From positions 16,829 through 80,828 of the forward strand of contig NZ_JZTW01000020.1 of the NCBI RefSeq assembly GCF_000962805.1: a stretch of 64,000 nt of DNA, given 5' to 3'. The translations under genes were made by a program, and so were the position numbers. Of the stretch, positions 8,837-17,614 are shown piece by piece; within the stretch, counting starts at the first letter, position 1; each line of letters begins with the position of its first letter. The notes below the pieces were generated by a model, which searched no databases, had not been told where the DNA came from, and was given only the letters and a program-made list of their open reading frames with translations. Origin of the DNA: Pseudarthrobacter chlorophenolicus. Lineage in GTDB: Bacteria; Actinomycetota; Actinomycetes; Actinomycetales; Micrococcaceae.

Positions 8837-8915
8837 GTTGTGGTCCGTTCTGAAAGACGGCGATTTCTTTCGAGGCACGGGGACAGCCGCCTTTTGGTCC
8901 GTTTCTAACCCGCCT

Positions 8916-10142
8916 TTAACTGGCACCGCTCCCGGGCTCCATAAGACGGGCCGGAAGAACCGATTTGGAACCGAATTTTCGGGTGACCTCGTCCAGGACC
9001 TGCTCAGCGGCGCGCCAGTTCTCATCCCGCCGGTCGATGGTGAGCTGCACTGATGTTGTTGCTGTGTCCTCAAGCTGCTCGGCACGCACTCCCACCAGCC
9101 GGACCGGCATGGCCCGGTGCCCCACCGACTCCAGCAACTGGACCGCCACCGCATAGATCAGCTGTGCACTGTCAACGGGAGCCTGCAGCGTGCGGCTGCG
9201 GGTGATGGTGGAAAAGTCTGCGAAACGCAGTTTCAAGGCCACAGTCCTTGCCACCATGCCGGAGCTTCGCAGGCGTCCGGCCGTGCGGTGGGACAACCGA
9301 AGGAGTTCCCGGTGGAGGAGGGCGTCATCGGATGTGTCGACCGCGAAAGTCTCCTCCGCTCCGATGCTCTTTTCCAGCCGCACGGGCGTAACCGGCCTGG
9401 GGTCGATGCCCCAGGAGAGCCGGTGTACGTGCTCACCACCGGCGCCGAGCAACCGCCGGAGGGTGGAGACGGGAGTGGCAGCCACATCCGCCACCGTCCG
9501 GATTCCCATCCGTGCCAGGACTTCAGCTGTCTTTGCTCCCACGCCCCACAGCGCACCCACGGGCAGGCTGTGCAAGTAGGGCACGGTTTGTTCGGGGCCA
9601 ATAAGCAGCAGGCCGTCCGGTTTGCAGCGGGTGGAGGCGATCTTTGCCACGAACTTCGATTCGGCGATGCCCACAGATGCCGTAATGCCAAGCTCGGCGG
9701 CAACCCGGCGCCGAATGAGTTCACCAATGCCCCTGGGAGGGCCAAGCCTGCGGATCGCTCCGGTGACGTCAAGGAAGGCTTCATCCACGCTGAGTGGCTC
9801 CACCAGTTCAGTCACCGATTCGAAGATTGCCATCAGCTGGGCCGAGACTTCGTAGTACAGCTTGTGCCGCGGTTCGATGATGACGGCCTGCGGGCACATC
9901 CGGGCGGCGACGGCCATGGGCATGGCTGATTTGACGCCGAAAGCACGTGCCTCATAGGAGCCGGACAAGACCACTGAGCGCTCCCCCGGAAAGCCGACGA
10001 TCACTGGCTTGCCGCGAAGTTCGGGGCGTGTCCGCAGTTCGACTGAGACGAAGAAAGCGTCCATGTCCACGTGCATGATGCACTTCCGCCTGCCGCCCGG
10101 AAGGCGTGCTGCGGCTGGCTGGTTTCTTGCGTCGGGCCCCAC
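8916..10142 (-). CDS. dinB: DNA polymerase IV (Y-family, DinB)
   Basis: Error-prone translesion polymerase. The 408-residue protein contains the palm motifs MHVDMDAFFVSVE near residue 23 and PLSVDEAFLDVTG near residue 118, the finger region YEARAFGVKSAMP, a helix-hairpin-helix thumb region (LWGVGAKTAEVLARMGI), and a little-finger domain. Only a weak clamp-binding candidate (VQLTID) is seen near the C-terminus rather than a clear QLxLF. The GTG at 10140-10142 is supported by AGGA about eight bases upstream; an internal ATG at the MHVDMD motif would also give a catalytic core. No LexA box was recognised in the 74-base gap to the divergent lipoprotein gene. Confidence 0.93.
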   Translation of the reverse strand: MGPDARNQPAAARLPGGRRKCIMHVDMDAFFVSVELRTRPELRGKPVIVGFPGERSVVLSGSYEARAFGVKSAMPMAVAARMCPQAVIIEPRHKLYYEVSAQLMAIFESVTELVEPLSVDEAFLDVTGAIRRLGPPRGIGELIRRRVAAELGITASVGIAESKFVAKIASTRCKPDGLLLIGPEQTVPYLHSLPVGALWGVGAKTAEVLARMGIRTVADVAATPVSTLRRLLGAGGEHVHRLSWGIDPRPVTPVRLEKSIGAEETFAVDTSDDALLHRELLRLSHRTAGRLRSSGMVARTVALKLRFADFSTITRSRTLQAPVDSAQLIYAVAVQLLESVGHRAMPVRLVGVRAEQLEDTATTSVQLTIDRRDENWRAAEQVLDEVTRKFGSKSVLPARLMEPGSGAS

Positions 10143-10216
10143 GGCTGCAATCCTATCCGTAGGTACTGACTAAACTGGAGGCTGAATCCGGCATCAACAC
10201 CAGGAGGAAAGTCCCT

Positions 10217-10747
10217 GTGACGGTCATTGGAAACTTCAAACCGGCCGGCCTGGCCGTTCTTGCCGCAGGTGCGGCACTGGCCCTGGCAGCCTGCAGCCCG
10301 GCCCCGTCACCGGCCCAGCCGTCACCGTCCTCCCCCGCCACTGCGCCGGCCACTGCGCAGGCAACCACTACTGCGTCGGCCAGCCCCAGCGCCTCCCCCA
10401 GCACTTCGGCCACCGTGGGGGCGCTTGTTGAAGGCTTCCCGCAGCAACTCCTCCCCCTGATGCCGAACGCGACGGTTGTCTCCAGCAGCTTTGACAAGTC
10501 GTCTGCGCCCGCAACCGCCGCGCTGGTGGCGACGGTCGCCGGTCCCACGTCCGCCGTCGTCGACTTCTACACGAAGGCGCTGGAAGCGCAGGGCTTCAAG
10601 GCGGTACCCGGGGACTCCGTGGGTGCGGTGGCCTCCAAGGACTTTGTCCGAGGCGACAGTGAGACGGTCAACCTGTCGGTAGTTGAGGCATCCGGAGTGG
10701 CTACCTTCACCATTGGCGCCAACGTGGCTGCTGAGTCCGCCAAGTGA
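10217..10747 (+). CDS. Small putative lipoprotein
   Basis: Protein of 176 residues with a signal peptide and a lipobox LAAC at about residues 22-25, so probably lipid-anchored on the outer face of the membrane. A Pro/Ser/Ala/Thr-rich linker (about 26-65) is followed by a compact domain of about 110 residues that I do not recognise. The GTG start at 10217 has AGGAGG nine bases upstream. The stop overlaps the next gene's GTG (GTGA), so it is cotranscribed with the polyprenyl synthase. Function unknown. Confidence 0.78.
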   Translation: MTVIGNFKPAGLAVLAAGAALALAACSPAPSPAQPSPSSPATAPATAQATTTASASPSASPSTSATVGALVEGFPQQLLPLMPNATVVSSSFDKSSAPATAALVATVAGPTSAVVDFYTKALEAQGFKAVPGDSVGAVASKDFVRGDSETVNLSVVEASGVATFTIGANVAAESAK

Positions 10748-11838
10748 CCGGCGCCGAGCAGCTAAGGAACGAACAGGCCGACTTTGTGGCCTCGGTGGCC
10801 GGGGAATTGACCGGTTTCCTCACCTCCCGCCAAGGGATCATGTCCGGCATCTCGCCCGACATCGACCCCATCATGGGTTCAATATCGAATCTCGTCACCG
10901 GCGGAAAGCGGCTGCGCGCCCTGATGTGCTACTGGGGCTGGCGCGGGGCGGGCGGAGACGCCGGCGCCGCTGAGGTGGTGACGGCAGGTGCCGCGCTCGA
11001 ACTCTTCCAGGCCGCCGCCCTGATCCATGACGACATCATCGACCGCTCGGATACCCGCCGGGGCGGACCCAGCGTCCACCGCAGGTTCAGCCAACTCCAC
11101 GAGGCCCAGGGCTGGGCCCTGGACAGCGGGCGGTTCGGGCAGGCAGCAGCCATCCTCGCCGGCGACCTGTGCCTTTCCTTCAGCGAAGAGGCATTTACGG
11201 ATATCGGAGAACGGGCGGCGTCGGGCAGCCGGGCACGGCTGATCTTTAATCTCATGCGGGCCGAAGTCATGGCGGGGCAGTACCTGGACATCCTGGAAGA
11301 GGTGGCCGGGCCGGTCCGCGACCGCGCAGGCGCCGTCAGCCGGGCCCAGTCGATCATCAGGTTCAAGAGCGCCAAGTACTCCACGGAGCACCCCCTGGCG
11401 CTGGGCGGTGCCCTGGCCGGTGCCACGAACGACCTGCTGCGGGGGTATTCAGCGTTCGCCCTCCCGCTGGGCGAGGCCTTCCAGCTCCGCGATGACGTCC
11501 TCGGCGTTTTCGGCGACCCCCTCACCACGGGGAAACCGGCCGGAGATGACTTGCGCGAAGGCAAGCGCACCGTGCTCGTGGCATTGGCCTTGGACCAGGC
11601 ATCTCCGGCCGAGTCCGCTTTCATCGACTCCAGGCTGGGGAGCCCGGAGCTGGACGACGGGGACGTCCAGGAGATCCGCCGCATCATCGAAGAATCGGGG
11701 GCGCTCCAGGCCACTGAGGTGCTGATTGGGGAGTACGGCAACGCGGCCTACGAGGCCCTGGAGGCGCTGCAGCTGGATGAACTGCCAAAGACCGCGCTCA
11801 GGAGGCTGGCCGAAGCTACCGTCAGCCGGGCCTCCTGA
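10744..11838 (+). CDS. Polyprenyl (geranylgeranyl-type) diphosphate synthase
   Basis: trans-Isoprenyl diphosphate synthase that condenses isopentenyl diphosphate onto allylic primers. The 364-residue protein has GGKRLR near residue 56, the first Asp-rich motif DDIIDRSDTRRGG near residue 97, and the second, LRDDVLGVFGD followed by GKPAGDDLREGKRT, near residue 250. Gene order with the Rv2175c-like gene, PASTA kinase and DAHP synthase matches the M. tuberculosis idsA2 neighbourhood. Product chain length (C20 for carotenoids or menaquinone precursors, or longer) cannot be read securely. Confidence 0.9.
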   Translation: MTGAEQLRNEQADFVASVAGELTGFLTSRQGIMSGISPDIDPIMGSISNLVTGGKRLRALMCYWGWRGAGGDAGAAEVVTAGAALELFQAAALIHDDIIDRSDTRRGGPSVHRRFSQLHEAQGWALDSGRFGQAAAILAGDLCLSFSEEAFTDIGERAASGSRARLIFNLMRAEVMAGQYLDILEEVAGPVRDRAGAVSRAQSIIRFKSAKYSTEHPLALGGALAGATNDLLRGYSAFALPLGEAFQLRDDVLGVFGDPLTTGKPAGDDLREGKRTVLVALALDQASPAESAFIDSRLGSPELDDGDVQEIRRIIEESGALQATEVLIGEYGNAAYEALEALQLDELPKTALRRLAEATVSRAS

Positions 11839-11847
11839 GGACAGCAG

Positions 11848-12252
11848 TTACCAGGCCAGGGTCTGGGCCCTGCGCCGGATCTCGGTCTTCCGTCCCTCAC
11901 GCAGGGCGTCAATCGGCCGGCCGCGGAGTGACTCATCCGGGGTGAACAACCACGCGATCAGGTCTTCGTCGGAGTAGCCGGCGTCGGCCAGGACCACAAT
12001 GGTGCCTTTAAGGCTCTCCACTACCTGGCCGTCCTGGAGGAATTCAGCAGGGACTGAGCGGATATTCCGTTCGCCCACACGCGCGGCCACGAGGGCGCGC
12101 TCATCAATCAGGCCATGGACCCTGGTAATGGAAACATTCAGTAATTGGGCGACATCGGGGAGGGGCAACCATTCGCCCACGAGGTTTTCTACGTTACTCA
12201 CGGAATCAAGGTTGCCACGGTGCGTGTCCCGGCGCCTAGTCGCTTCACCCAC
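11848..12252 (-). CDS. Rv2175c-family winged-helix DNA-binding protein
   Basis: Small DNA-binding protein whose M. tuberculosis homologue Rv2175c is phosphorylated by the kinase PknL. About 134 residues: a basic Thr-containing N-terminus, then the family opening WLPLPDVAQLLNVSITRVHGL with a helix-turn-helix, and a C-terminal part with LIAWLFTPDESLRGRPIDAL. The GTG at 12250-12252 is chosen because AGGAG lies six bases upstream; a later GTG at 12201 is possible but lacks a ribosome-binding site. Convergent with the polyprenyl synthase (nine-base gap) and two genes from the kinase that probably acts on it. Target genes unknown. Confidence 0.85.
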   Translation of the reverse strand: MGEATRRRDTHRGNLDSVSNVENLVGEWLPLPDVAQLLNVSITRVHGLIDERALVAARVGERNIRSVPAEFLQDGQVVESLKGTIVVLADAGYSDEDLIAWLFTPDESLRGRPIDALREGRKTEIRRRAQTLAW

Positions 12253-12302
12253 CCAATACTCCTGACCTGCGGACACTCCGAAATTCTTCCTTACGGCAAA
12301 AG

Positions 12303-12380
12303 TGCGAATTCTTGTGCTAACTGCGAATTCATGAGAGATTCTCACTGTTCACTCTAGTAACAAACATCACTCGAGTAACA
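12303..12380. promoter_or_regulatory. Repeat-rich divergent promoter region before the LysM gene
   Basis: AT-richer than its surroundings. It holds direct repeats of TGCGAATTC (12303-12311 and 12322-12330), an inverted repeat TGAGA-GAT-TCTCA (12332-12344), and two near-identical 12-mers ACTCTAGTAACA / ACTCGAGTAACA at 12351-12362 and 12369-12380, 18 bases apart. GTAAC direct repeats resemble sites reported for the MtrA response regulator of cell-wall genes, but the spacing is not the usual one, so the link is tentative. Confidence 0.45.
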
Positions 12381-12443
12381 GTAGTATCAAGCATTAACGC
12401 GGCACCCCGTCCGCTCCCCGCAGTTGAGAAGAGGATTCCTTAC

Positions 12444-13811
12444 ATGACGATGTCCCGCTCGCCGAAGCAACCCCCCAGGCCGAGCTTGCCGATGATTGCT
12501 GCGACGACGGCGGCACTGCCGGCGGTTGTCCTGTCGTCCCTGGCCCTCGCACAGCCGGCCACCGCCCAACAGCCGGCCAAACCGCTCCCCGCGACCCTGG
12601 CCGCAGCTATTAATGCGCAGGCAGCCGCCAAGGCTTCTGCCACGATCGTTCCGGCCTCATCTGTTTCCACCACTATTCCGGCGGCCTTCAGGCCCGCGCA
12701 GAATTCCGCGCCTGCCGAATATACAGTCGCCCGCGGCGACACCATCAGCGCCATCGCAGGAAAATTCAACCTGAACACCGGGGAAGTGCTCAGGCTGAAC
12801 AATCTGCAGGCGAACACCATCATTTACCCGGGTCAGAAGATCAAGCTGTCCGGCAGTCCTGCCCCGGCAGCCCCGGCCCCCGCCGCACCGGCCGCTGCCC
12901 CGGCTCCTGCCGCTGGCGCAACCTACACCGTGAAGCCAGGGGACACGCTGGGCGCTATCGCCGCCCGGCACAACGTCAGCCTGGGAGATGTCTTCAGCTG
13001 GAACAACCTCAACATGAGGTCCATCATCTATCCGGGCCAAAAGATCAAGGTGGGCGCCGGCTCGCAGGCACCTGCGGCCGCAACGGCACCGGCGGCCTCA
13101 CTCGCCAACACGTCAGCCCCGCAGGCACCGGCGGCCGGCTCCTACACCGTAAAGGTGGGCGACACCCTGTCAGCCATCGCATCGCGCCATGGGGTGAAGC
13201 TGCCCGAGCTCCTGTCCGCAAACGGGCTGAACCTCGGCTCCATCATCTACCCGGGCAATAAACTGAAAGTCCCCGGCTCCGGCTCGCAACCTGCTGCTGC
13301 GCAGCCGTCAGCGCCCGCCGCTCCGCTGGTACCGAGTTCCTTCCTCGGGTTCACCTATCCGCCGGCGGTGGTGAGCTCCGCCAACGAGAACAAGGCACTG
13401 CTGAATGCTTCCCCGGTCCCCTCCCGGGCCGAGATGCAGAACATCGTGGCGGACACCGCCCGCCGCATGGGTGTTGAGCCTTCACTGGCTCTGGCGTTCG
13501 CCTACCAGGAGTCCGGTTTCAACCAGCGCGCGGTCTCCCCCGCCAACGCCATCGGGACCATGCAGGTCATTCCCAGCTCCGGCCAGTGGGCCTCGGACCT
13601 GGTGGGCCGCAAACTGAACCTGCTTGATCCGTACGACAACGCCACGGCAGGTGTTGCCATCATCCGCCAGCTCCTTGCTACCAGCAAGGATCGGGACACG
13701 GCCATCGCAGGCTACTACCAGGGCCAGTATTCGGTCAGCAAGTACGGGATGTACGACGACACCAAAGCCTACGTGGCGGCCATCAAGGCACACCAGAAGA
13801 ACTTCGGCTAA
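12444..13811 (+). CDS. Secreted LysM-repeat lytic transglycosylase
   Basis: Exported peptidoglycan-cleaving enzyme. The 455-residue protein has a signal peptide (about 1-41), three LysM modules (about 92-135, 154-197, 231-274), each with a YTVxxGDT opening and IYPGxKxKx end, joined by Ala/Pro linkers, and a C-terminal SLT goose-lysozyme-like domain (about 325-455). That domain includes the catalytic Glu in AFAYQESGFNQRAVSP and the motif AIGTMQVIP. LysM modules bind wall glycans. It lies next to the PASTA kinase that would sense muropeptides, which suggests a wall-remodelling role. A strong hairpin follows the stop. Confidence 0.92.
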   Translation: MTMSRSPKQPPRPSLPMIAATTAALPAVVLSSLALAQPATAQQPAKPLPATLAAAINAQAAAKASATIVPASSVSTTIPAAFRPAQNSAPAEYTVARGDTISAIAGKFNLNTGEVLRLNNLQANTIIYPGQKIKLSGSPAPAAPAPAAPAAAPAPAAGATYTVKPGDTLGAIAARHNVSLGDVFSWNNLNMRSIIYPGQKIKVGAGSQAPAAATAPAASLANTSAPQAPAAGSYTVKVGDTLSAIASRHGVKLPELLSANGLNLGSIIYPGNKLKVPGSGSQPAAAQPSAPAAPLVPSSFLGFTYPPAVVSSANENKALLNASPVPSRAEMQNIVADTARRMGVEPSLALAFAYQESGFNQRAVSPANAIGTMQVIPSSGQWASDLVGRKLNLLDPYDNATAGVAIIRQLLATSKDRDTAIAGYYQGQYSVSKYGMYDDTKAYVAAIKAHQKNFG

Positions 13812-13850
13812 AGCCTTGGCCGGCCCGTATGACGGTGCCGGCAACTGCTG

Positions 13851-13893
13851 ATGGAACGGGTTCGGGCCGGTTGAAGGCCCGGACCCGTTCCAT
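13851..13893 (+). terminator. Hairpin after the LysM transglycosylase gene
   Basis: 18-bp stem with one G-T wobble (13851-13868 with 13876-13893) and a seven-base loop, 40 bases after the stop. There is no T run downstream, so termination may be partial, with some readthrough into the kinase gene that starts 30 bases later. Confidence 0.6.
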
Positions 13894-13923
13894 TGCAACT
13901 AGGATCGGAGGGTGCAGGAAAAC

Positions 13924-16035
13924 GTGTCTGACCCCCTTGTAGGAACGCTGGTGGATAACCGCTACGCCATCAGGTCCAAGCTGGCGCGGGGCGGCATGTC
14001 CACTGTGTACCTTGCCGAGGACCAGCGGCTGGAACGTGACGTAGCCCTGAAAGTGCTGCATCCCCACTTCTCCGCCGACGAAAGCTTTTTGGGCAGGCTG
14101 GGCCGTGAAGCCAAGGCCGCCGCGAAGCTGTCCCATCCCCACGTGGTGGGTGTCCTCGACCAGGGCAATGACGGCCACACGACGTACCTGGTCATGGAGT
14201 ACATCAAGGGACACACCCTGCGGGACGTCATGACTGACAAGGGCGCACTGCCGCCACGATTGGCGCTGGCCCTGATAGATCCGGTGGTGGAAGGCCTGGC
14301 GGCTGCGCACGCCGCCGGTTTCATCCACCGGGACGTCAAACCCGAGAACGTCCTGATCGCCGACGACGGCCGGATCAAGGTGGGCGACTTTGGCCTTGCC
14401 CGGGCCGTGACGACGTCCACCAGCAGCGGAGCGCTGATTGGAACGGTTGCCTACCTCTCCCCCGAGTTGGTGCTGGGCCGGCCCGCAGATGCCCGCAGTG
14501 ACGTGTACTCCGTTGGCATCATGCTTTATGAAATGCTGACCGGTAAACAGCCCTTTGGCGGCGACGTACCCATCCAGGTGGCCTACCAGCACGTCAACAG
14601 CACGGTGGGTCCCCCATCCGTGCTCGTTCCGGGCCTCGCAGCTGAAGTGGATGAACTGGTGCAGTGGTGCACTGCGAACGATCCCGAGAACCGCCCGGTT
14701 GACGGTAGCGCACTGCTGCAGGAACTGCGCCACATCCGCACCAACCTGACAGATGCCGAACTCGACCTGCAGCCACCGGCAGCACTGGGAGCCCCACTTC
14801 ACGGCCTGCCCGGGCCCACGGGGCGGCCGGGCGCAGCTGATTCCGCCAGCGGGCCCAGCCACACCGAGTTCATCCCGCACATCAGCAACCAAACATCCGT
14901 CATGCCCGCCGGCCGTCCGGTGCAGCCTCCCTACCAGCCCGCAGGCCACGCCACGGCCGCCCGCAACCCGACGGCGGCACCCCGCACCGGCCACACCCTC
15001 ACCCCACCGGGCGAGGACGACAGTCCCGCCTGGGCCCCGGCTCCCCCCGCACTGAGCAAGCGAGCCCAGCGCAAGGCAGACAAAGACGAGGAGAAGGAAC
15101 GGGCACGGGCTGCCGCAACACCGGCCCGGAGCCTGCGTGAGGGCAGCCCCCGGCGGAGGGGTATTCTGTGGATTATCGTCCTGGTCATTGCTGCGCTGCT
15201 TGCCACTGGAGCGGGCTGGTTCTTCGGGATGGGTCCGGGCGCGGCGGCAGCCATCCCGGCGGTGGCCAACAGGACCGTAGCGGAGGCCCAGCAACTGCTG
15301 AGCGATGCAGGATTCCGTTCGACCACCAGCGACGTCTTCGATGATGCCGTCCCCAGCGGCCGGGTAGTAGGAAGCGACCCACAGGCAGGGGCGGAGATCC
15401 GCAAGTTCCAGCCGGTTTCGCTGCTCGTATCGAAGGGCCCACAGCTTTTCCCCCTGCCGCAACTGACGGCCGGCTCCCTCGACGAGGCCAAAAGCGCCCT
15501 CAACGCCGCTGGGATGGCGCTCGGCAAAGTAACCGAACAGTTTGATGAAGGGGCGCCGGCAGGGACTGTGCTCTCCCAGGATCCCGCCGCGGGCACTCCT
15601 GCCCGCCGGGGCACCGCTGTGGCCATGGTTGTCTCGAAGGGACCCGAGCCCATTGCCGTTCCCTCGGTGGTGGGGAAGGCTGAAAACCAGGCCGTTGACG
15701 CCATCGAGGCCGCAGGCCTGAAGGCGGAGGTCGCCAAGGACGAGGTCTTCGACCGGAAGGTCCCTGAAGGGGCCGTCGTCAGTCAAAGTCCTGCCAACGG
15801 AACGCTGACCCGCGGCGGAACGGTAACCCTGACCATTTCGAAGGGGCCCCGGATGGTGGAGGTCCCAAGCTTCATCGGCAAGCAGGCCGGGGATGCCGAA
15901 CAAGCACTGCGGAAGCTCGGATTCGAAGTCCGGCTCAACAAGGTCCTTGGCGGATTCTTCGGCACCGTCAGGGATCAGGATCCCGTGGACACGGAAGTTC
16001 CCGAAGGGTCCGTCATCACCCTGACAGTGGTGTAG
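13924..16035 (+). CDS. pknL: Membrane Ser/Thr protein kinase with four PASTA domains (PknL type)
   Basis: Receptor kinase that phosphorylates cytoplasmic proteins in response to wall fragments. About 703 residues: kinase domain (about 10-270) with glycine loop ARGGMSTVYLAED, VALKVL lysine, HRDVKPEN catalytic loop near residue 135 and DFGLA. A Pro-rich juxtamembrane linker follows, then one membrane helix (about 413-435) and four extracellular PASTA repeats (about 442-703). The GTG at 13924 is preferred; an in-frame GTG at 13912 touches its GGAGG. M. tuberculosis PknL lacks PASTA domains, whereas the C. glutamicum protein has them. Position beside the Rv2175c-like gene and aroG supports PknL orthology. 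Confidence 0.92.
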   Translation: MSDPLVGTLVDNRYAIRSKLARGGMSTVYLAEDQRLERDVALKVLHPHFSADESFLGRLGREAKAAAKLSHPHVVGVLDQGNDGHTTYLVMEYIKGHTLRDVMTDKGALPPRLALALIDPVVEGLAAAHAAGFIHRDVKPENVLIADDGRIKVGDFGLARAVTTSTSSGALIGTVAYLSPELVLGRPADARSDVYSVGIMLYEMLTGKQPFGGDVPIQVAYQHVNSTVGPPSVLVPGLAAEVDELVQWCTANDPENRPVDGSALLQELRHIRTNLTDAELDLQPPAALGAPLHGLPGPTGRPGAADSASGPSHTEFIPHISNQTSVMPAGRPVQPPYQPAGHATAARNPTAAPRTGHTLTPPGEDDSPAWAPAPPALSKRAQRKADKDEEKERARAAATPARSLREGSPRRRGILWIIVLVIAALLATGAGWFFGMGPGAAAAIPAVANRTVAEAQQLLSDAGFRSTTSDVFDDAVPSGRVVGSDPQAGAEIRKFQPVSLLVSKGPQLFPLPQLTAGSLDEAKSALNAAGMALGKVTEQFDEGAPAGTVLSQDPAAGTPARRGTAVAMVVSKGPEPIAVPSVVGKAENQAVDAIEAAGLKAEVAKDEVFDRKVPEGAVVSQSPANGTLTRGGTVTLTISKGPRMVEVPSFIGKQAGDAEQALRKLGFEVRLNKVLGGFFGTVRDQDPVDTEVPEGSVITLTVV

Positions 16036-16054
16036 AACGCCTCGGAAGTGCAAG

Positions 16055-16085
16055 AGGCGCGGCCCGGATGACCCGGGCCGCGCCT
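16055..16085. terminator. Terminator between convergent pknL and DAHP synthase genes
   Basis: Perfect 13-bp GC-rich stem (16055-16067 with 16073-16085), five-base loop, with T-rich stretches nearby. It lies between two convergent stops (16035 and 16112), so it probably serves both strands. Confidence 0.75.
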
Positions 16086-16111
16086 TCTGGCACGGTCTTT
16101 TGAAGCTGCCG

Positions 16112-17506
16112 TCAGTTCTTGGCGAGTGCCCCGGCCACCAGGAAGGCCATTTCGAGTGACTGCATGTGGTTCAGGCGGGGATCGCAGACGGACTCGTAAC
16201 GGTCCAGGAACGCGTCCTGGTCGATCGGGTCCGCACCGCCCAGGCACTCCGCAACGTCGTCGCCGGTCATCTCGGCGTGCAGGCCGCCCGGTACGGTGCC
16301 CAGGGCGTGGTGCACCTCGAAGAAGCCGCGCACCTCGTCGATGACGTCGTCGAAATTGCGGGTCTTGTAACCGTTCGGTGAGGTGACGGTGTTGCCGTGC
16401 ATGGGGTCGGTGACCCACAGGACCTGGGCGCCGGATGCCGTGACCTTTTCGACGACGGCGGGCAGCTTTTCACGGATGTTGCCGGCTCCCATGCGGGTGA
16501 TGAAGGTCAGGCGGCCCGGTTCGCGTTCCGGGTCCAGCTTGTCGATGAGCCGCAGGGCGTCATCGCCGGTGGTGGACGGTCCAAGTTTCACACCGATGGG
16601 GTTGCGCACGCGCGACAGGAAGTCGACGTGGGCGTGGTCGAGCTCGCGGGTCCGCTCCCCGATCCACAGGAAGTGTGCCGACGTGTCGTAGGGGAAGCCC
16701 GTCCGCGAGTCGATCCGGGTCAGAGCGCGTTCGTAGTCAAGCAGCAGGGCTTCGTGGCTGGCGAAGAACTCCACGCGCTTGAGGGCCTCGAAGTCCGCGC
16801 CGCAGGAATCCATGAACTTGATGGCGCGGTCGATGTCCCTCGCCAGGGATTCGTAGCGGGCGTGCGCGGGGTTCTCGGTGAAGCCCTTGTTCCACTGGTG
16901 GACGGACCGGAGGTCGGCAAAACCACCCTGTGTGAAGGCGCGGATGAGGTTCAGGGTGGACGCGGAAGTGTGGTAGGCCCGCAGCATCCGGGACGCGTCG
17001 TGGCCCCGGGACTCGGGGGTGAATTCGTATCCGTTGACGATGTCACCCCGGTAAGCCGGAAGAGTCACGCCGTCCCGGGTTTCGTCATTGGAGGAACGGG
17101 GCTTGGCGAACTGCCCTGCCATCCGGCCCATCTTGATCACAGGCATGGCCGCGCCGTAGGTCAGTACCACCGCCATCTGGAGGATGGTCTTCACCCGGGC
17201 GCTGATCTTGTCCGCAGTGGCGGCCTCAAAGGTCTCCGCGCAGTCGCCGCCCTGAAGGAGGAATGCCTTGCCCTGCGCTGCTGCGGCCAGGCGCTCCCGG
17301 AGCACGTCCACTTCGCCGGCGAACACCAGCGGCGGCAGCACCGAAAGCTCCTTCACGGAGGCATCGAACACCTCCCTGTCCTGCCAGCTGGGCTGCTGGG
17401 AAATGGGCAGCTCGCGCCAGTCGTCAAGTCCGGGATAGGTGGCGGCGCCGCTCTGGGAGTTGCCGGACAGCGGAAAGGCGGGGTTTGCAGATAGCTGAGT
17501 CACCAT
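16112..17506 (-). CDS. aroG: Class II 3-deoxy-7-phosphoheptulonate (DAHP) synthase
   Basis: First enzyme of the shikimate pathway; condenses phosphoenolpyruvate and erythrose 4-phosphate. The 464-residue length matches the mycobacterial class II enzyme. Motifs seen: FLLQGGDCAETF near residue 83, KMGRMAGQFAKPRS near residue 128, WIGERTRELDHAH, GVKLGPS and WVTDPMHGNT. The ATG at 17504-17506 has no ribosome-binding site; GATAGT five bases upstream could be a -10, so the mRNA may be leaderless (inference). It follows the PknL-type kinase as in M. tuberculosis (Rv2176/Rv2178c). Confidence 0.95.
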   Translation of the reverse strand: MVTQLSANPAFPLSGNSQSGAATYPGLDDWRELPISQQPSWQDREVFDASVKELSVLPPLVFAGEVDVLRERLAAAAQGKAFLLQGGDCAETFEAATADKISARVKTILQMAVVLTYGAAMPVIKMGRMAGQFAKPRSSNDETRDGVTLPAYRGDIVNGYEFTPESRGHDASRMLRAYHTSASTLNLIRAFTQGGFADLRSVHQWNKGFTENPAHARYESLARDIDRAIKFMDSCGADFEALKRVEFFASHEALLLDYERALTRIDSRTGFPYDTSAHFLWIGERTRELDHAHVDFLSRVRNPIGVKLGPSTTGDDALRLIDKLDPEREPGRLTFITRMGAGNIREKLPAVVEKVTASGAQVLWVTDPMHGNTVTSPNGYKTRNFDDVIDEVRGFFEVHHALGTVPGGLHAEMTGDDVAECLGGADPIDQDAFLDRYESVCDPRLNHMQSLEMAFLVAGALAKN

Positions 17507-17614
17507 CTAAGACTATCGTCCGCGCAGGTCGGCTGGACACCGTGCCGTCACGGTTCCCGGCCCTTGCGTCACAACGGACGGACGGCACCGGGCGGCCATC
17601 AGCCAGGCACACGA

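Noticed and set aside
10143..10216. LexA/SOS box at the dinB promoter
   Set aside because: No CGAAC-N4-GTTCG match was found in the short divergent region.
13783..16053. A 756-codon open frame antisense to the PASTA kinase
   Set aside because: Shadow of a verified kinase gene; no ribosome-binding site and no recognisable domain.
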